Notes: generated from the letters alone by a model not told the origin. Counted from the stretch's first letter, positions 34,158 to 43,648 are shown. The stretch is DNA of 64,000 nucleotides from JALQUL01 sp964556425 (GCA_964556425.1 CAZKWC010000008.1:11388-75387), one strand, 5' to 3'. Numbers and translations: made by a program.

Positions 34158-34934
34158 TTATACAGCCGACACCTCTAGCCATTGTTGTCGAACTGTTGCA
34201 TGTTCTAAAAACTGCTGCTTGCTGCCCATCATTTGCACTTGACCCTGACCCAAAACCAATACATTGTTTGCCAGCTCTAAGCTAAGTGCTAACTTTTGCT
34301 CAATTAACACCACGGTTCCGCCTTTTGCTTGGTACAAGCGTAGGGCTTGGGCAATTTGTTGCACCACCATAGGGGCAAGACCCTCTGTGGGCTCATCAAC
34401 AATTAATAAACTGGCTTGCCTCAATAAGGCTCTTGCTAGGCTTAACATTTGTTGTTCACCCCCCGATAATTTTCCTGCCGACACATTTTGTCGCTTCAAT
34501 AAAGCAGGAAACAAATCCCAAACATCATTTAAACTAAATACCAACTCAGGTAATTGCTCTGAAGTAGGCGAAAATAAACCTGTTATTTTTTTTCGTAGCG
34601 GTAGGCCCAACAAGGCATGATTGAGTTTTGGATGTAAGCCTAAATAGAGATTTTGCAAAACTGTTAAAGTAGGAAATACATCACGGGTTTCGGGTACATA
34701 AGCTAGGCCTAGATTGGCTCTTTGATGAGTAGCTAGGCAAGATAAGTCTTGGTTCTGCCAGGTCACACTACCATGGCTGTGAATAAGCCCCATTAGGGCT
34801 TTAGCTAAACTAGAACGTCCCGCACCATTACGCCCCAATACCGCTAATATTTGGCCTTTAGCTAAGTCAAAATCAATTTGATGCAAGACCTGATGAGAGT
34901 CGTAATAAGCGCATAGTTGCCGAACAGTAAGCAT
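34158..34934 (-). CDS. ABC transporter ATPase, LivF type, with Arg in place of the Walker A Lys
   Basis: A 258-residue ATPase of the HAAT (branched-chain amino acid) importer family. The Walker A reads GRNGAGRSS (34-42), with Arg40 where Lys is canonical; the signature is LSGGEQQML, the Walker B LLIVDEPTEGLAP, and the switch His is replaced by Gln in VVLIEQKL, which is usual for LivF. The Arg was confirmed codon by codon (CGT). It lies 2 nt after livG. Together with livG-, livM- and livH-like genes it makes a full importer. Confidence 0.88.
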   Translation of the reverse strand: MLTVRQLCAYYDSHQVLHQIDFDLAKGQILAVLGRNGAGRSSLAKALMGLIHSHGSVTWQNQDLSCLATHQRANLGLAYVPETRDVFPTLTVLQNLYLGLHPKLNHALLGLPLRKKITGLFSPTSEQLPELVFSLNDVWDLFPALLKRQNVSAGKLSGGEQQMLSLARALLRQASLLIVDEPTEGLAPMVVQQIAQALRLYQAKGGTVVLIEQKLALSLELANNVLVLGQGQVQMMGSKQQFLEHATVRQQWLEVSAV

Positions 34935-34936
34935 TT

Positions 34937-35746
34937 TTAAGCCTTTAGTGAAGTTTCACAAGCAGCAGTTAAACCTGGCTCTAATGCACCTAAATAGGCT
35001 TGTTGCACTGCTTTATTGGCTTTGATTTGATCGGCAGTACCTACTGCAATAATTTGCCCTTGGTCTAATACGGCAATTTGATCAGCAACCGAAAAAACTA
35101 ATTCCATATCATGTTCTACTAATAAAACAGTTTTATTTTTTTTAAGTGCTTGAAATTTTTCTTGCCAAATTCGTGTTTCGCTTTGACTTAAACCAGCAGT
35201 GGGCTCATCTAATAATAAAACACTTGGCTGAGCAATGGTAATGAGGATTAAATCAAGAGCTCTTTGGTTTGCATAACTGAGCTGACTAGCTTGTAAATCT
35301 TGAATCGCTAACCAATCTTGCTGCAGTAAAATAGCACTCACTTTTTCTTGCATACTTATGTTTTCTTGTGTGCTTTGCCAAAACCAATAAGGCTTATTAG
35401 AGGCGGCTACAAAAGCGGCCATCAAATGTTCTTTAAGGCTTAAATTTGCCATTAAGCTGGAAGTTTGAAAGCCTCTTCCCCAGCCTAGACGCATAAGTTG
35501 GTAAGGTTTTAGGCCACATACATTTTGTCCTTGGTAAAGCACACGACCAGAATTGGCTTTTATATAGCCTGACATTACCTGTAACAAACTCGATTTCCCA
35601 GCACCATTGGGGCCAATTAAGGCAAGCACTTGTTCTTGATATAAATTGAAGTTGACTTGCTGCAAAATAACAGTCGATCCAAAGCTCAAGTTTAAATCTT
35701 GGATTTGAATAATGGGATCAGACGACTGGGCTAATGGATGATTCAT
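34937..35746 (-). CDS. ABC transporter ATPase, LivG type
   Basis: A 269-residue ATPase partner of the LivF-like protein. Walker A is GPNGAGKSS (Lys51), the signature region LSYANQRALDL has the LivG-type departure from LSGGQ, the Walker B is VLLLDEPTAGLS and the switch His lies in VLLVEHDMELVF. LivG proteins pair with LivF as a heterodimer on the cytoplasmic face of the LivHM permease. Since the partner lacks the Walker A Lys, this subunit may carry the stronger ATP site. Confidence 0.9.
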   Translation of the reverse strand: MNHPLAQSSDPIIQIQDLNLSFGSTVILQQVNFNLYQEQVLALIGPNGAGKSSLLQVMSGYIKANSGRVLYQGQNVCGLKPYQLMRLGWGRGFQTSSLMANLSLKEHLMAAFVAASNKPYWFWQSTQENISMQEKVSAILLQQDWLAIQDLQASQLSYANQRALDLILITIAQPSVLLLDEPTAGLSQSETRIWQEKFQALKKNKTVLLVEHDMELVFSVADQIAVLDQGQIIAVGTADQIKANKAVQQAYLGALEPGLTAACETSLKA

Positions 35747-35822
35747 TGAAAAAACCTAGTGCTTAAATAAAAATGAATTAAAAGGCCTAGCAAGTTTTAT
35801 ATTGCTGTTACTAACAACCCAA

Positions 35823-36914
35823 TTACCCATCAATACCTTTTGAAATTTGAAAATACAAATATTCAGTGGTCATAATAAAAATCACAATTAGCACTATGTT
35901 AACTATTATTTTTTTGACTTGAGTTTTATTTAAATCTTCTCGCTTAATAGAGCTCAACCAAGCGCTTAAACCGGCAGGCTGATAAAGCACTACCCACATA
36001 AAAAGAATACCTAAATAAAACAACCAAGCCGCTGTTATATGACTTAAATAACTATTGGCCATAACCCATAACAACGCACCGGTTAAAGCTCCCCATACGC
36101 TATTAGCCCCACCCAATAAAGCAAATAATAATATCTGACCCGACTGATAACTGCTGAGTGCCTCTATGCTCACAAATTCTAATAACAAAGCTTGTAAACC
36201 ACCTGCAGCGCCAGCCCAAAAACCAGCAATAACAAATGCTATTTGTCTGACCTTGTGGGCATTCCAACCCAAAGCTTCAGCACGTGTAGGATTGGCCTTT
36301 ACGGCACTCATTGCAATGCCAATTGGTGCTTTGTTGAAATAGGCTAAAGAATAAAAAGCCAATAAGGTGTAAAACAAAACCACATAATATAGTTGGTATT
36401 GTGGACCAAAGTTCAACCCTAAAAAACCGTTACCGTAAACTCGGTTGGCAGAGATACCCGACTCACCACCAAAGAATGCTGGCCATGCTGGCGCAATGAT
36501 ATGTATTAACTCTGAAAGCGTGAGGCTTAACATGGCAAACACCAAGCCTGTTTTTAGAGTGCTCGGATAGGCTATTAAAGCTGCCATACCCGCTACCATC
36601 AAGGCTGAAAACAAAGGCCACACAAAAACCGGAATAGTCGCCAATACAGGCCATTGAACAACGGCTTGCAATGCGTATAAAGTGGCATAAGAACCTAGCC
36701 CTATATAAACGGCATGACCAAAGCTTAATAAACCCATGCGACCCATTAACCACTGAAAACTTAATAAGCTGATGCTCGCAATACCCACTTGCATGGCGAT
36801 ATAAATCCATTTTTGAGCTAAAGCTAAGCTAGGTAATGGCAACAATAGTAATAACAAAAATACTATGCCAAAAACCACTTTACTTCGCACTGGATAAGAG
36901 GCAAGCTTAAGCAT
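35823..36914 (-). CDS. ABC transporter permease, LivM type
   Basis: A 363-residue polytopic membrane protein. The LivM pattern is present: IASISLLSFQWLMGRMGLLS with FGHAVYIGLGSYATLYAL, the coupling region IGIAMSAVKANPTRAEALGW, and later IAGFWAGAAGGLQALL and FALLGGANSVWGALTGALL. About nine to ten hydrophobic segments are visible, the last at the C terminus (about 335-355), beyond usual LivM length. It overlaps livH by 8 nt. Confidence 0.9.
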   Translation of the reverse strand: MLKLASYPVRSKVVFGIVFLLLLLLPLPSLALAQKWIYIAMQVGIASISLLSFQWLMGRMGLLSFGHAVYIGLGSYATLYALQAVVQWPVLATIPVFVWPLFSALMVAGMAALIAYPSTLKTGLVFAMLSLTLSELIHIIAPAWPAFFGGESGISANRVYGNGFLGLNFGPQYQLYYVVLFYTLLAFYSLAYFNKAPIGIAMSAVKANPTRAEALGWNAHKVRQIAFVIAGFWAGAAGGLQALLLEFVSIEALSSYQSGQILLFALLGGANSVWGALTGALLWVMANSYLSHITAAWLFYLGILFMWVVLYQPAGLSAWLSSIKREDLNKTQVKKIIVNIVLIVIFIMTTEYLYFQISKGIDG

Positions 36915-37776
36915 TTCTTACCCCCATTAAACCTTTAGAACGAAATAATAAACTTAGCGCTAATAATAAAAATGGCAGTGCAGAACCCAAGCGACCCCAA
37001 TCAGAATAACTTAATAATAAAGTTTGCAATAAGCCAATAGCTAAAGACGCCCAAAACGCACCTGCCACAGAGCCCAAGCCACCCAATACAATAATCACAA
37101 AACCCATCGCACCCATTTGTATTGCCATCCCAGGCTCGGTTACAAAGGCTTGTCCACCCAATACGCCTGCTAGGGCTGCCAAGCCGCATCCCATCATAAA
37201 CACTTGTGTTTTTAGTCGCTTTAAATTAAATCCCAAGCTACTTAAGGCGTCTGGGTGAGTAAGAGCAGCTTCTATGATTAAACCTAGTTTGGTAAAGCGC
37301 AAAACCAACATTAACAACAATGCGATTGAAGCGGACACCAGCATCATAAAAACTTTTAAAACACTTAGTGCATATTGCCCAACAAAAAATGCCGATTGAG
37401 TCCAGAAGGGTGATAAGACAGAAGCCAAAGGCGATTTACCCCAAATTAATTGCACAAGCTCCAGCACCACATAGGCCAAACCAAAAGTGAGCAGCATTTC
37501 AGCTGCATGGCCTTTGGCATATATTTTTCGCAAACCAACATACTCAAAAATACCACCTAACAAAGCCACTATTAATGGCGCTAAAAATAAGCAATAAAAC
37601 CAATCAATATAAACGCTTAAGGAATAAGCTAAATAGGCACCTAGCATATAAAAGCTGGCATGGGCAAAATTAAGCACCCCCATTAAGCCATAGACCAAGC
37701 TAAGGCCAGAAGCCAATAAAAACAGCAACAAACCTAAGCTCAACCCATTGAGTAGCGAGTAAAGAAAAAAGTCCAT
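36907..37776 (-). CDS. ABC transporter permease, LivH type
   Basis: A 289-residue polytopic membrane protein. LNGLSLGLLLFLLASGLSLV then GLMGVLNFAHASFYMLGAYL is the LivH opening; the coupling segment LRFTKLGLIIEAALTHPDAL and the IVLGGLGSVAGAFWASLAIG segment follow. The ATG at 37776 (MDFFLYSLLNG) is preferred over the upstream in-frame start at 37806. It is the first transporter gene, 100 nt after the AMP-forming CoA ligase, and overlaps livM. Confidence 0.9.
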   Translation of the reverse strand: MDFFLYSLLNGLSLGLLLFLLASGLSLVYGLMGVLNFAHASFYMLGAYLAYSLSVYIDWFYCLFLAPLIVALLGGIFEYVGLRKIYAKGHAAEMLLTFGLAYVVLELVQLIWGKSPLASVLSPFWTQSAFFVGQYALSVLKVFMMLVSASIALLLMLVLRFTKLGLIIEAALTHPDALSSLGFNLKRLKTQVFMMGCGLAALAGVLGGQAFVTEPGMAIQMGAMGFVIIVLGGLGSVAGAFWASLAIGLLQTLLLSYSDWGRLGSALPFLLLALSLLFRSKGLMGVRNA

Positions 37777-37876
37777 TGATTGGTAAATAAAGATTAGAAA
37801 AAACAAAACGGACTTTATAGTCCGTCTTGATACACATCACAATATTGCAGCTTATTTTCAACTACTGTTTTGGGTC

Positions 37877-39505
37877 TTATAAATTAGGTAAAACATAACC
37901 AGCTAGTTGCTCACGCAATTTTGTTTTTTGCATTTTACCAGTTCCACCCAAAGGAATTGATTCTACAAAAACTACGTCATCTGGGACTTGCCACTTGGCA
38001 ATTTTACCTTCGTAAAACGCTAACAATTCTTCGCGGCTTAAGCTGGCATTGGGTTTGGTCACCACAATCACAATTGGACGCTCATCCCATTTAGGATGTT
38101 TAATACCAATACATGCTGCCATTGCGACTGCAGGATGAGCTACCGCAATGTTTTCCACATCAATCGAGCTAATCCATTCACCGCCCGACTTAATAACATC
38201 TTTGCTACGGTCGGTAATTTGCATATAGCCGTCTGCATCAATGGTAGCCACATCACCGGTTGGGAACCAACCATCTATTAATGGCGAGGCTGCATCTGAG
38301 TTGTAATAGTTAGAAATAATCCAAGGGCCCTTCACCATAAGGTCACCAAATGATTTGCCATCCCAAGGTAACTCCTCGCCTTGTTCATCGACAATTTTCA
38401 TATCGACACCAAAAATAGAGCGGCCTTGCTTGAGTCTAATTTTTAATTTGTCTTGCGCTGGCAATGCGTCATGATGATTTTTTAAAGTGCAAACGGTGCC
38501 AAGCGGAGACATCTCAGTCATACCCCAAGCATGTAATACCTCTACACCATACACATCATTAAAAGCATTAATCATGGCAGGAGGGCAAGCAGAACCCCCA
38601 ATTACAGTTCTTTTGAGAGTACTGAATTTTAGATTTTCTGCTTGTACATGACCCAGCATCATTTGCCATACCGTAGGCACGCCGGCTGCAAAATTGACTT
38701 TTTCTGACTCTATGAGTTCAAAAACCGACTTACCATCCATTGCTGGTCCTGGGAATACAATTTTTGCGCCTGCCATGGCTGCGCTGTATGGAATACCCCA
38801 AGCATTGACATGGAACATAGGCACTACCGGCAAAATACTATCGCGTGCGCTAATATTTAAACTATCGGGTAAGGCTCCTGCGTAGGCATGTAAGATGGTA
38901 GAGCGATGGCTATAAAGGGCAGCCTTTGGATGACCTGTTGTACCACTGGTATAACACATGCTTGAAGCCGATTTTTCGTCAAAAACTGGCCATGTGTAAT
39001 GATCTGATTGTTCGTTCAACCATTGTTCATAACTCACTAATCCTGCAATACCTGTGTCGGTGGGCAATACATCGGCATCACACATAGCTACAAAATGCTG
39101 AACACCAGGTACTTTGGTGGCAATGGCTTTAATAATTGGTAAAAAAGTCATGTCAAAACAAAGCACTCTATCGTCTGCATGATTCACAATCCAGGCTATC
39201 TGCTCTGGGTGCAAACGTGGATTAAGGGTATGCAACACTCGGCCACTACCACTTACACCAAAATACAATTCTAGATGCCTATAACCATTCCACGCTAAAG
39301 TAGCAACCCTATCGCCAAATGCTATTTTTTTTGCATCAAGTGCATTAGCCACTTGACGTGATCGACTGGCAATTTGTCGGTAGTTGGTACGATGGATATC
39401 GCCCTCTACACGTCTTGAAACCACTTCTGCATTACCATGATGGCGTGCTGCAAATTCAATAATGGCAGATATGAGCAAAGGCTCGTCTTGCATGAGTCCC
39501 AACAT
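37877..39505 (-). CDS. AMP-forming acyl-CoA ligase (DmdB/fatty acyl-CoA synthetase-like)
   Basis: A 542-residue ANL-superfamily ligase that makes an acyl-CoA through an acyl-adenylate. Motifs: SMCYTSGTTGHPKAALYSHR (P-loop, about 185-204), VVPMFHVNAWG, GWGMTE-like AWGMTEMSPLG (about 328-338), GWFPTGDVATIDADGYM and the C-terminal lysine in GGTGKMQKTKLRE. It resembles ligases annotated as long-chain or 3-methylmercaptopropionyl-CoA ligases; substrate range cannot be told. GGGAGACACAAAAT before the ATG is a clear ribosome-binding site. It is first in the cluster, divergent from selO. Confidence 0.88.
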   Translation of the reverse strand: MLGLMQDEPLLISAIIEFAARHHGNAEVVSRRVEGDIHRTNYRQIASRSRQVANALDAKKIAFGDRVATLAWNGYRHLELYFGVSGSGRVLHTLNPRLHPEQIAWIVNHADDRVLCFDMTFLPIIKAIATKVPGVQHFVAMCDADVLPTDTGIAGLVSYEQWLNEQSDHYTWPVFDEKSASSMCYTSGTTGHPKAALYSHRSTILHAYAGALPDSLNISARDSILPVVPMFHVNAWGIPYSAAMAGAKIVFPGPAMDGKSVFELIESEKVNFAAGVPTVWQMMLGHVQAENLKFSTLKRTVIGGSACPPAMINAFNDVYGVEVLHAWGMTEMSPLGTVCTLKNHHDALPAQDKLKIRLKQGRSIFGVDMKIVDEQGEELPWDGKSFGDLMVKGPWIISNYYNSDAASPLIDGWFPTGDVATIDADGYMQITDRSKDVIKSGGEWISSIDVENIAVAHPAVAMAACIGIKHPKWDERPIVIVVTKPNASLSREELLAFYEGKIAKWQVPDDVVFVESIPLGGTGKMQKTKLREQLAGYVLPNL

Positions 39506-39659
39506 ATTTTGTGTCTCCCAGTCAAATTATTTAAATTATTAATTGCTACTCTACTAAAAAAAAGAGCACCTACAGTTTTCAGGCCTATCCTCTTTGTATC
39601 ACAATGAACATCAAAATTGTTGGCAATTTGAATTCCTTTTTATTTTTGATGGCATTATT

Positions 39660-41147
39660 TTGAAAAACTTATCTCCTTCCTTCTTGGCCCCTACTCAGTC
39701 TTGGACAGAGCTTGGTAAGCCATTTCATCAATTTGTTAATTCTGAGTTATTACCTCAGCCTTATTGGATCGTTAAAAATTATGCTCTTGCTCAACAGTTG
39801 GGCTTACCCTCTGACTGGCTTGACAATCATCAAACGCTGGAAATTCTAAGCGGTAATTTTGCCTCTAGATCTGATGTAGCTCAAATATGGTCCATTCAAC
39901 CTACTGCTAGTGTCTATAGTGGACATCAATTTGGCGTTTGGGCCGGTCAACTAGGTGACGGCAGAGCAATGCTAATTGGTGAAATTAAGGGTGGTCAAGA
40001 AATTCAACTCAAAGGAGCTGGGCCTACGCCTTATTCCAGGCGTGGCGATGGAAGAGCGGTTTTAAGAAGTTCTATTAGAGAATATTTGTGTAGCGAAGCA
40101 ATGCATTATTTAGGAATTCCGACCACTAGAGCTTTATCTTTGGTGGGCTCAGATCTAACGGTGATGCGAGAAACACCAGAAACAGCCGCTGTAGTAGCAA
40201 GGGTTGCACCAAGTTTTATTCGCTTTGGAAATTTTGAACATTTTTCTTTTCAAAATAATCAGCAAGCACTCCAAACATTAGCGGATTATGTGATTAAAAG
40301 GTTTTATCCCGAATGTCAATTAGCAACTACCGAGCAAGAGGTGTACAGCCAGTTTTTAAGTGCGGTTTGCCATAAAACAGCGGTGATGATTGCAAAATGG
40401 CAAGCCGTCGGATTTTGTCATGGCGTAATGAATACCGACAATATGAGCATTTTAGGACTGACACTAGATTACGGTCCATTTAAAATGTTAGATGGCTTTG
40501 ACCCTGATTTAATTTTTAATCACTCCGATACCAACGGTCGCTACACTTATAACCAACAAGCCAGCATTGCATTTTGGAATTTGCATTGCTTAGCTGAAGC
40601 ATTATTGCCTTTAATTCAAGATATAGACGCTACTAAAAATGCACTTGAGACTTACCGTGAAGTGTATTCACAAGCCTTTTTACATGAATTTGGTGCTAAA
40701 TTAGGATTGGATGAACTAACTGTAACGGAAAATGACAGGCCCCTCATTCACCAATTATTACGATTATTAAGTGAAGAAAAAATTGACTACACCTGGTTTT
40801 GGCAACAGTTAGCACAGACTTTAAAAACCAATAACCCCTCTCATGCCAGAGATTTATTTATTCATAGAGAAAATTTTGATGTCTGGCATGCCTTGTATTT
40901 ACAAAGATTACAAAGCCTTGATTTAAACAATGTATTGAGCACAATGGGTAAAAGCAATCCACGCTATATTCTGAGGAATCATTTAGCACAAATTGCAATT
41001 CAAAAAGCCCAGTTAGGCGATTATTCTGAAATCAATCAATTATTAGAAGTATTGCAAAACCCTTATCAAATTCATAGTTTATATGATGATTACGCTCGGC
41101 CTGCGCCCGCTTGGGCGGGCTCTATTGAAATTAGTTGTTCGTCTTGA
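39660..41147 (+). CDS. selO: Protein adenylyltransferase SelO (YdiU)
   Basis: A pseudokinase-fold enzyme that transfers AMP from ATP to protein hydroxyl groups and is linked to redox homeostasis. About 495 residues show the family blocks YSGHQFGVWAGQLGDGRAML, LKGAGPTPYSRRGDGRAVLR, SSIREYLCSEAMHYLGIPTT, GFCHGVMNTDNMSILGLT and DYGPFKMLDGFDP (metal and catalytic Asp/Asn). The start is uncertain: no ATG precedes the conserved part, so the TTG at 39660 (MKNLSPSFLAPTQSW) is used, with a TTG at 39594 as alternative. The usual C-terminal Cys is present in EISCSS. msrB lies downstream, fitting a redox role. Confidence 0.9.
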   Translation: MKNLSPSFLAPTQSWTELGKPFHQFVNSELLPQPYWIVKNYALAQQLGLPSDWLDNHQTLEILSGNFASRSDVAQIWSIQPTASVYSGHQFGVWAGQLGDGRAMLIGEIKGGQEIQLKGAGPTPYSRRGDGRAVLRSSIREYLCSEAMHYLGIPTTRALSLVGSDLTVMRETPETAAVVARVAPSFIRFGNFEHFSFQNNQQALQTLADYVIKRFYPECQLATTEQEVYSQFLSAVCHKTAVMIAKWQAVGFCHGVMNTDNMSILGLTLDYGPFKMLDGFDPDLIFNHSDTNGRYTYNQQASIAFWNLHCLAEALLPLIQDIDATKNALETYREVYSQAFLHEFGAKLGLDELTVTENDRPLIHQLLRLLSEEKIDYTWFWQQLAQTLKTNNPSHARDLFIHRENFDVWHALYLQRLQSLDLNNVLSTMGKSNPRYILRNHLAQIAIQKAQLGDYSEINQLLEVLQNPYQIHSLYDDYARPAPAWAGSIEISCSS

Positions 41148-41358
41148 TTAAGCAGTAATACAAGTGAAGATTTGCCAACAAAAGAGGTGTTGAAATAGCC
41201 TCCTGGGCTGACTCTAGAATCTTAAAATTATTTTTATGGGTTTTAAATTCATTAGAATAGGCCATTTCAACCCCTACCCTAAGTACTAGTAAAGTGTCTT
41301 TTTTACAGCTGGCTTTACTTTAAAATACCTCTAACCAACCACTCTAAGGATGTTGAAA

Positions 41359-41775
41359 ATGACTGAAAAAATAGTAAAAACCAATGAAGAATGGCAAGCC
41401 ATTTTACGAGCTAAACAAGCCGAAACAGTGGCTTATGAAGTGACTCGTCATGAAGCCACCGAAAGGGCTTTTACTGGAAAATACCACGATCATTACGAAA
41501 ACGGCAGTTATGTTTGTATTTGTTGTGATCAACCATTATTTTTGTCTGAAACCAAATTTGATGCGGGTTGTGGCTGGCCAAGTTATTTTGCACCTATTGA
41601 CCCAAATGCAATTGAAACCAAAACCGACCAAAAACTATGGATGAGTCGCACTGAAGTACATTGCTCTAATTGTGGCTCTCATTTAGGCCATGTGTTTGAA
41701 GATGGCCCAGCTCCTACTGGCCTGCGCTATTGTATGAATTCAGCCTCTTTAAATTTTGTTGCAAATGAGTCCTAA
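41359..41775 (+). CDS. msrB: Peptide-methionine (R)-S-oxide reductase
   Basis: Reduces methionine-R-sulfoxide in proteins. The 138-residue enzyme has both zinc-binding pairs (CICC and CSNC), FDAGCGWPSYFAPID, GSHLGHVFEDGPAPTGLRYC with the catalytic Cys, and NSASLNF. The ATG at 41359 has TAAGGATG at a suitable distance; the ATG three codons upstream (41350) directly abuts that AAGG and is disfavoured. It sits 211 nt after selO and opens the conserved msrB-yciB-bolA-ppiC run. Confidence 0.95.
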   Translation: MTEKIVKTNEEWQAILRAKQAETVAYEVTRHEATERAFTGKYHDHYENGSYVCICCDQPLFLSETKFDAGCGWPSYFAPIDPNAIETKTDQKLWMSRTEVHCSNCGSHLGHVFEDGPAPTGLRYCMNSASLNFVANES

Positions 41776-41818
41776 GAGCATCTCTAAAAAACCGATATAA
41801 ATCGTCGATAATTACCCT

Positions 41819-42448
41819 ATGAAACTTTTATTTGATTTTTTACCCATTGCGCTATTTTTTGGCGTTTTTAAATACGCTGGCAAAAATGCTGAATGGGCAG
41901 CCTCGTTTGCGAGCCAATATTTAGGCTTTATTGTGGCCGGCGGCATAGTAAGTCCCACCGAAGCCCCAGTTTTATTAGCCACTGTGGTGGTGGTATTGGC
42001 CACTGCTTTACAAATTTTATATTTAGCAGTCAAAAAACAAAAAATTGACACCATGTTATGGATTAGTTTTGGCCTAGTTTTAGTTTTAGGTGGAGCGACC
42101 ATTTATTTCCATAATGCAGACTTTATTAAATGGAAGCCGACAGGTTTATATTGGGCTGCCGGTATGGGTTTAATTTTGGCTCAAGTTTTCTTTAAAAAGA
42201 ATGGCATTAAAGCTTTAATGGGCAAACAAATCAATTTGCCAGAGCCAGTATGGAGTCGACTTAACTATATTTGGGCGGTATTTTTTGCCTTTATGGGGTT
42301 TGCCAACATCTATGTAGCGTACAATTTCAGCACCGATATTTGGGTTAACTTTAAGTTATTTGGCTTGATGGGTTTGATGCTGGTATTTGTCATTGGTCAG
42401 GGCGTTTATTTAAGTCGCTATATGACTGAAGATAAAAAAGTTAATTAA
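41819..42448 (+). CDS. yciB: Septation protein A / inner membrane protein YciB
   Basis: A 209-residue inner-membrane protein of the IspZ/YciB family, needed for normal septation and envelope integrity. It starts with the conserved MKLLFDFLPIALFFGVFKYAG and shows about five to six membrane segments, with TPTGLYWAAGMGL-like PTGLYWAAGMG and the ending WVNFKLFGLMGLMLVFVIGQ. About 20 residues longer than E. coli YciB (about 180) because of an insert near 35-45. bolA follows 39 nt later. Confidence 0.93.
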   Translation: MKLLFDFLPIALFFGVFKYAGKNAEWAASFASQYLGFIVAGGIVSPTEAPVLLATVVVVLATALQILYLAVKKQKIDTMLWISFGLVLVLGGATIYFHNADFIKWKPTGLYWAAGMGLILAQVFFKKNGIKALMGKQINLPEPVWSRLNYIWAVFFAFMGFANIYVAYNFSTDIWVNFKLFGLMGLMLVFVIGQGVYLSRYMTEDKKVN

Positions 42449-42487
42449 TTTGGCTTTCTTTCAGCGTATTTTTAGGAAAGTAAAATA

Positions 42488-42793
42488 ATGTCAGCTATTC
42501 CAACTGTTGCAATAGAGCTTACTGCCCAACATATTCAACAACGTTTACTTGAAAAATTGCAAGCTAGTCAACTTGAAGTCATTGATGAGAGTTATCTTCA
42601 TGCAGGTCATGCGGGTGCGTCTGAAAGTGGCCAAGGCTCGCATTTTCGAGTGAAAATTAGTTCGGCACAATTTTTGGGGCTTAGCAAAGTTGCTAGCCAC
42701 CGATTAGTTTATAGTTGCCTGACTGATTTTTTTGAACTAGGTCTTCATGCGCTTGCGCTTGAAACCCAAGCTCCTACCGCCTCAACAACCTAG
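42488..42793 (+). CDS. bolA: BolA family protein
   Basis: A 101-residue BolA-fold protein. LLEKLQASQLEVIDESYLHA leads into GHAGASESGQGSHFRVKIS, with the conserved His residues that serve with a monothiol glutaredoxin as Fe-S ligands, and SKVASHRLVYSCLTDFF forms the class II KH-like part. GGAAAGTAAAAT gives the ribosome-binding site. It fits between yciB and the parvulin gene as in other Burkholderiales. Confidence 0.92.
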   Translation: MSAIPTVAIELTAQHIQQRLLEKLQASQLEVIDESYLHAGHAGASESGQGSHFRVKISSAQFLGLSKVASHRLVYSCLTDFFELGLHALALETQAPTASTT

Positions 42794-42838
42794 TAAGTCG
42801 TTGAAATTCTTGTTTTTATTTAATCGGAACCTTTTCCC

Positions 42839-43624
42839 ATGAAATCTTCTCGCTTAGCCGTTATTGCTGCAACTTGTTTGCTAATGGGCACCACTACTTT
42901 AGTATCTGCGCAAAATATTGCCATTGTGAATGGTAAAGCTGTTCCAAATGCACGTTATGACGCCTTAGCTCGTGAAATTGCCAAATCAGGACGCCCAGTG
43001 ACTGATGAAATGAAAGCACAAATCAAAGAAGAATTGATTTTGCGTGAAATTTTTGTGCAAGAAGCTGAAAAACGTGGCCTTGCCGGTACACCAGAATTTG
43101 CATCACAAATGGAAATGGCTCGCCAATCTATTTTGATTAAACAATTAGTCGAAGAACAACAACAAAAACTCGCCGTCTCTGATGCTGATGTCAAAGCCGA
43201 ATACGACAAGTTTGCATCTGCCAACAGCGGTAAAGAATACAAAACCAGCCATATTTTGGTAGAAAAAGAGTCTGAGGCCAAAGACATTATTGCGAAAATT
43301 AAAAAAGGTGCAAAATTTGCAGATTTAGCAAAAAAATCTTCTATGGATAAAGGTTCTGCTGTTAAAGGCGGTGATCTTGATTGGGTAAGCCCAGCTAGCT
43401 TGGTCCCTGAATTCTCAGCTGCAATGGTCAAACTCAATAAAGGTCAAATGACTGATGTGCCAGTCAAATCTCAATACGGTTTCCATATTATTCGTGTAGA
43501 TGACTCACGCGCCACAGAGTTACCAAAATTGGAAGATGTGAAGCCACAAATTGAACAACAATTAAAACAGCAAAAAATGGCTGGTTTCCAAGAAGAACTT
43601 CGTAAAAAAGCCAAAATTGAATAA
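42839..43624 (+). CDS. Periplasmic peptidyl-prolyl isomerase (parvulin/PpiC type)
   Basis: A 261-residue exported folding factor. The signal peptide ends at about residue 24 (TTLVSAQ). An N-terminal SurA-like helical domain (about 25-130; IAIVNGKAVPNARYDALARE) precedes the parvulin domain (about 133-225; KEYKTSHILVEKESEAKDII, GGDLDWVSPASLVPEFSAAM, KSQYGFHIIRVDD). A Lys-rich C-terminal helix follows. It probably assists outer-membrane protein folding in the periplasm. A terminator follows 24 nt after the stop. Confidence 0.93.
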   Translation: MKSSRLAVIAATCLLMGTTTLVSAQNIAIVNGKAVPNARYDALAREIAKSGRPVTDEMKAQIKEELILREIFVQEAEKRGLAGTPEFASQMEMARQSILIKQLVEEQQQKLAVSDADVKAEYDKFASANSGKEYKTSHILVEKESEAKDIIAKIKKGAKFADLAKKSSMDKGSAVKGGDLDWVSPASLVPEFSAAMVKLNKGQMTDVPVKSQYGFHIIRVDDSRATELPKLEDVKPQIEQQLKQQKMAGFQEELRKKAKIE

Positions 43625-43648
43625 ATCTTTTTGATTTTTTAAGCTGTC

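Noticed and set aside
41105..41120. GC-rich hairpin GCCCGC TTGG GCGGGC near the end of selO as a terminator
   Set aside because: It is inside coding sequence (PAWAG) and has no T run after it.
42955..43437. A 160-codon minus-strand frame opposite the parvulin gene
   Set aside because: It is fully antisense to a well-supported exported isomerase; its length follows from the codon use of that gene.
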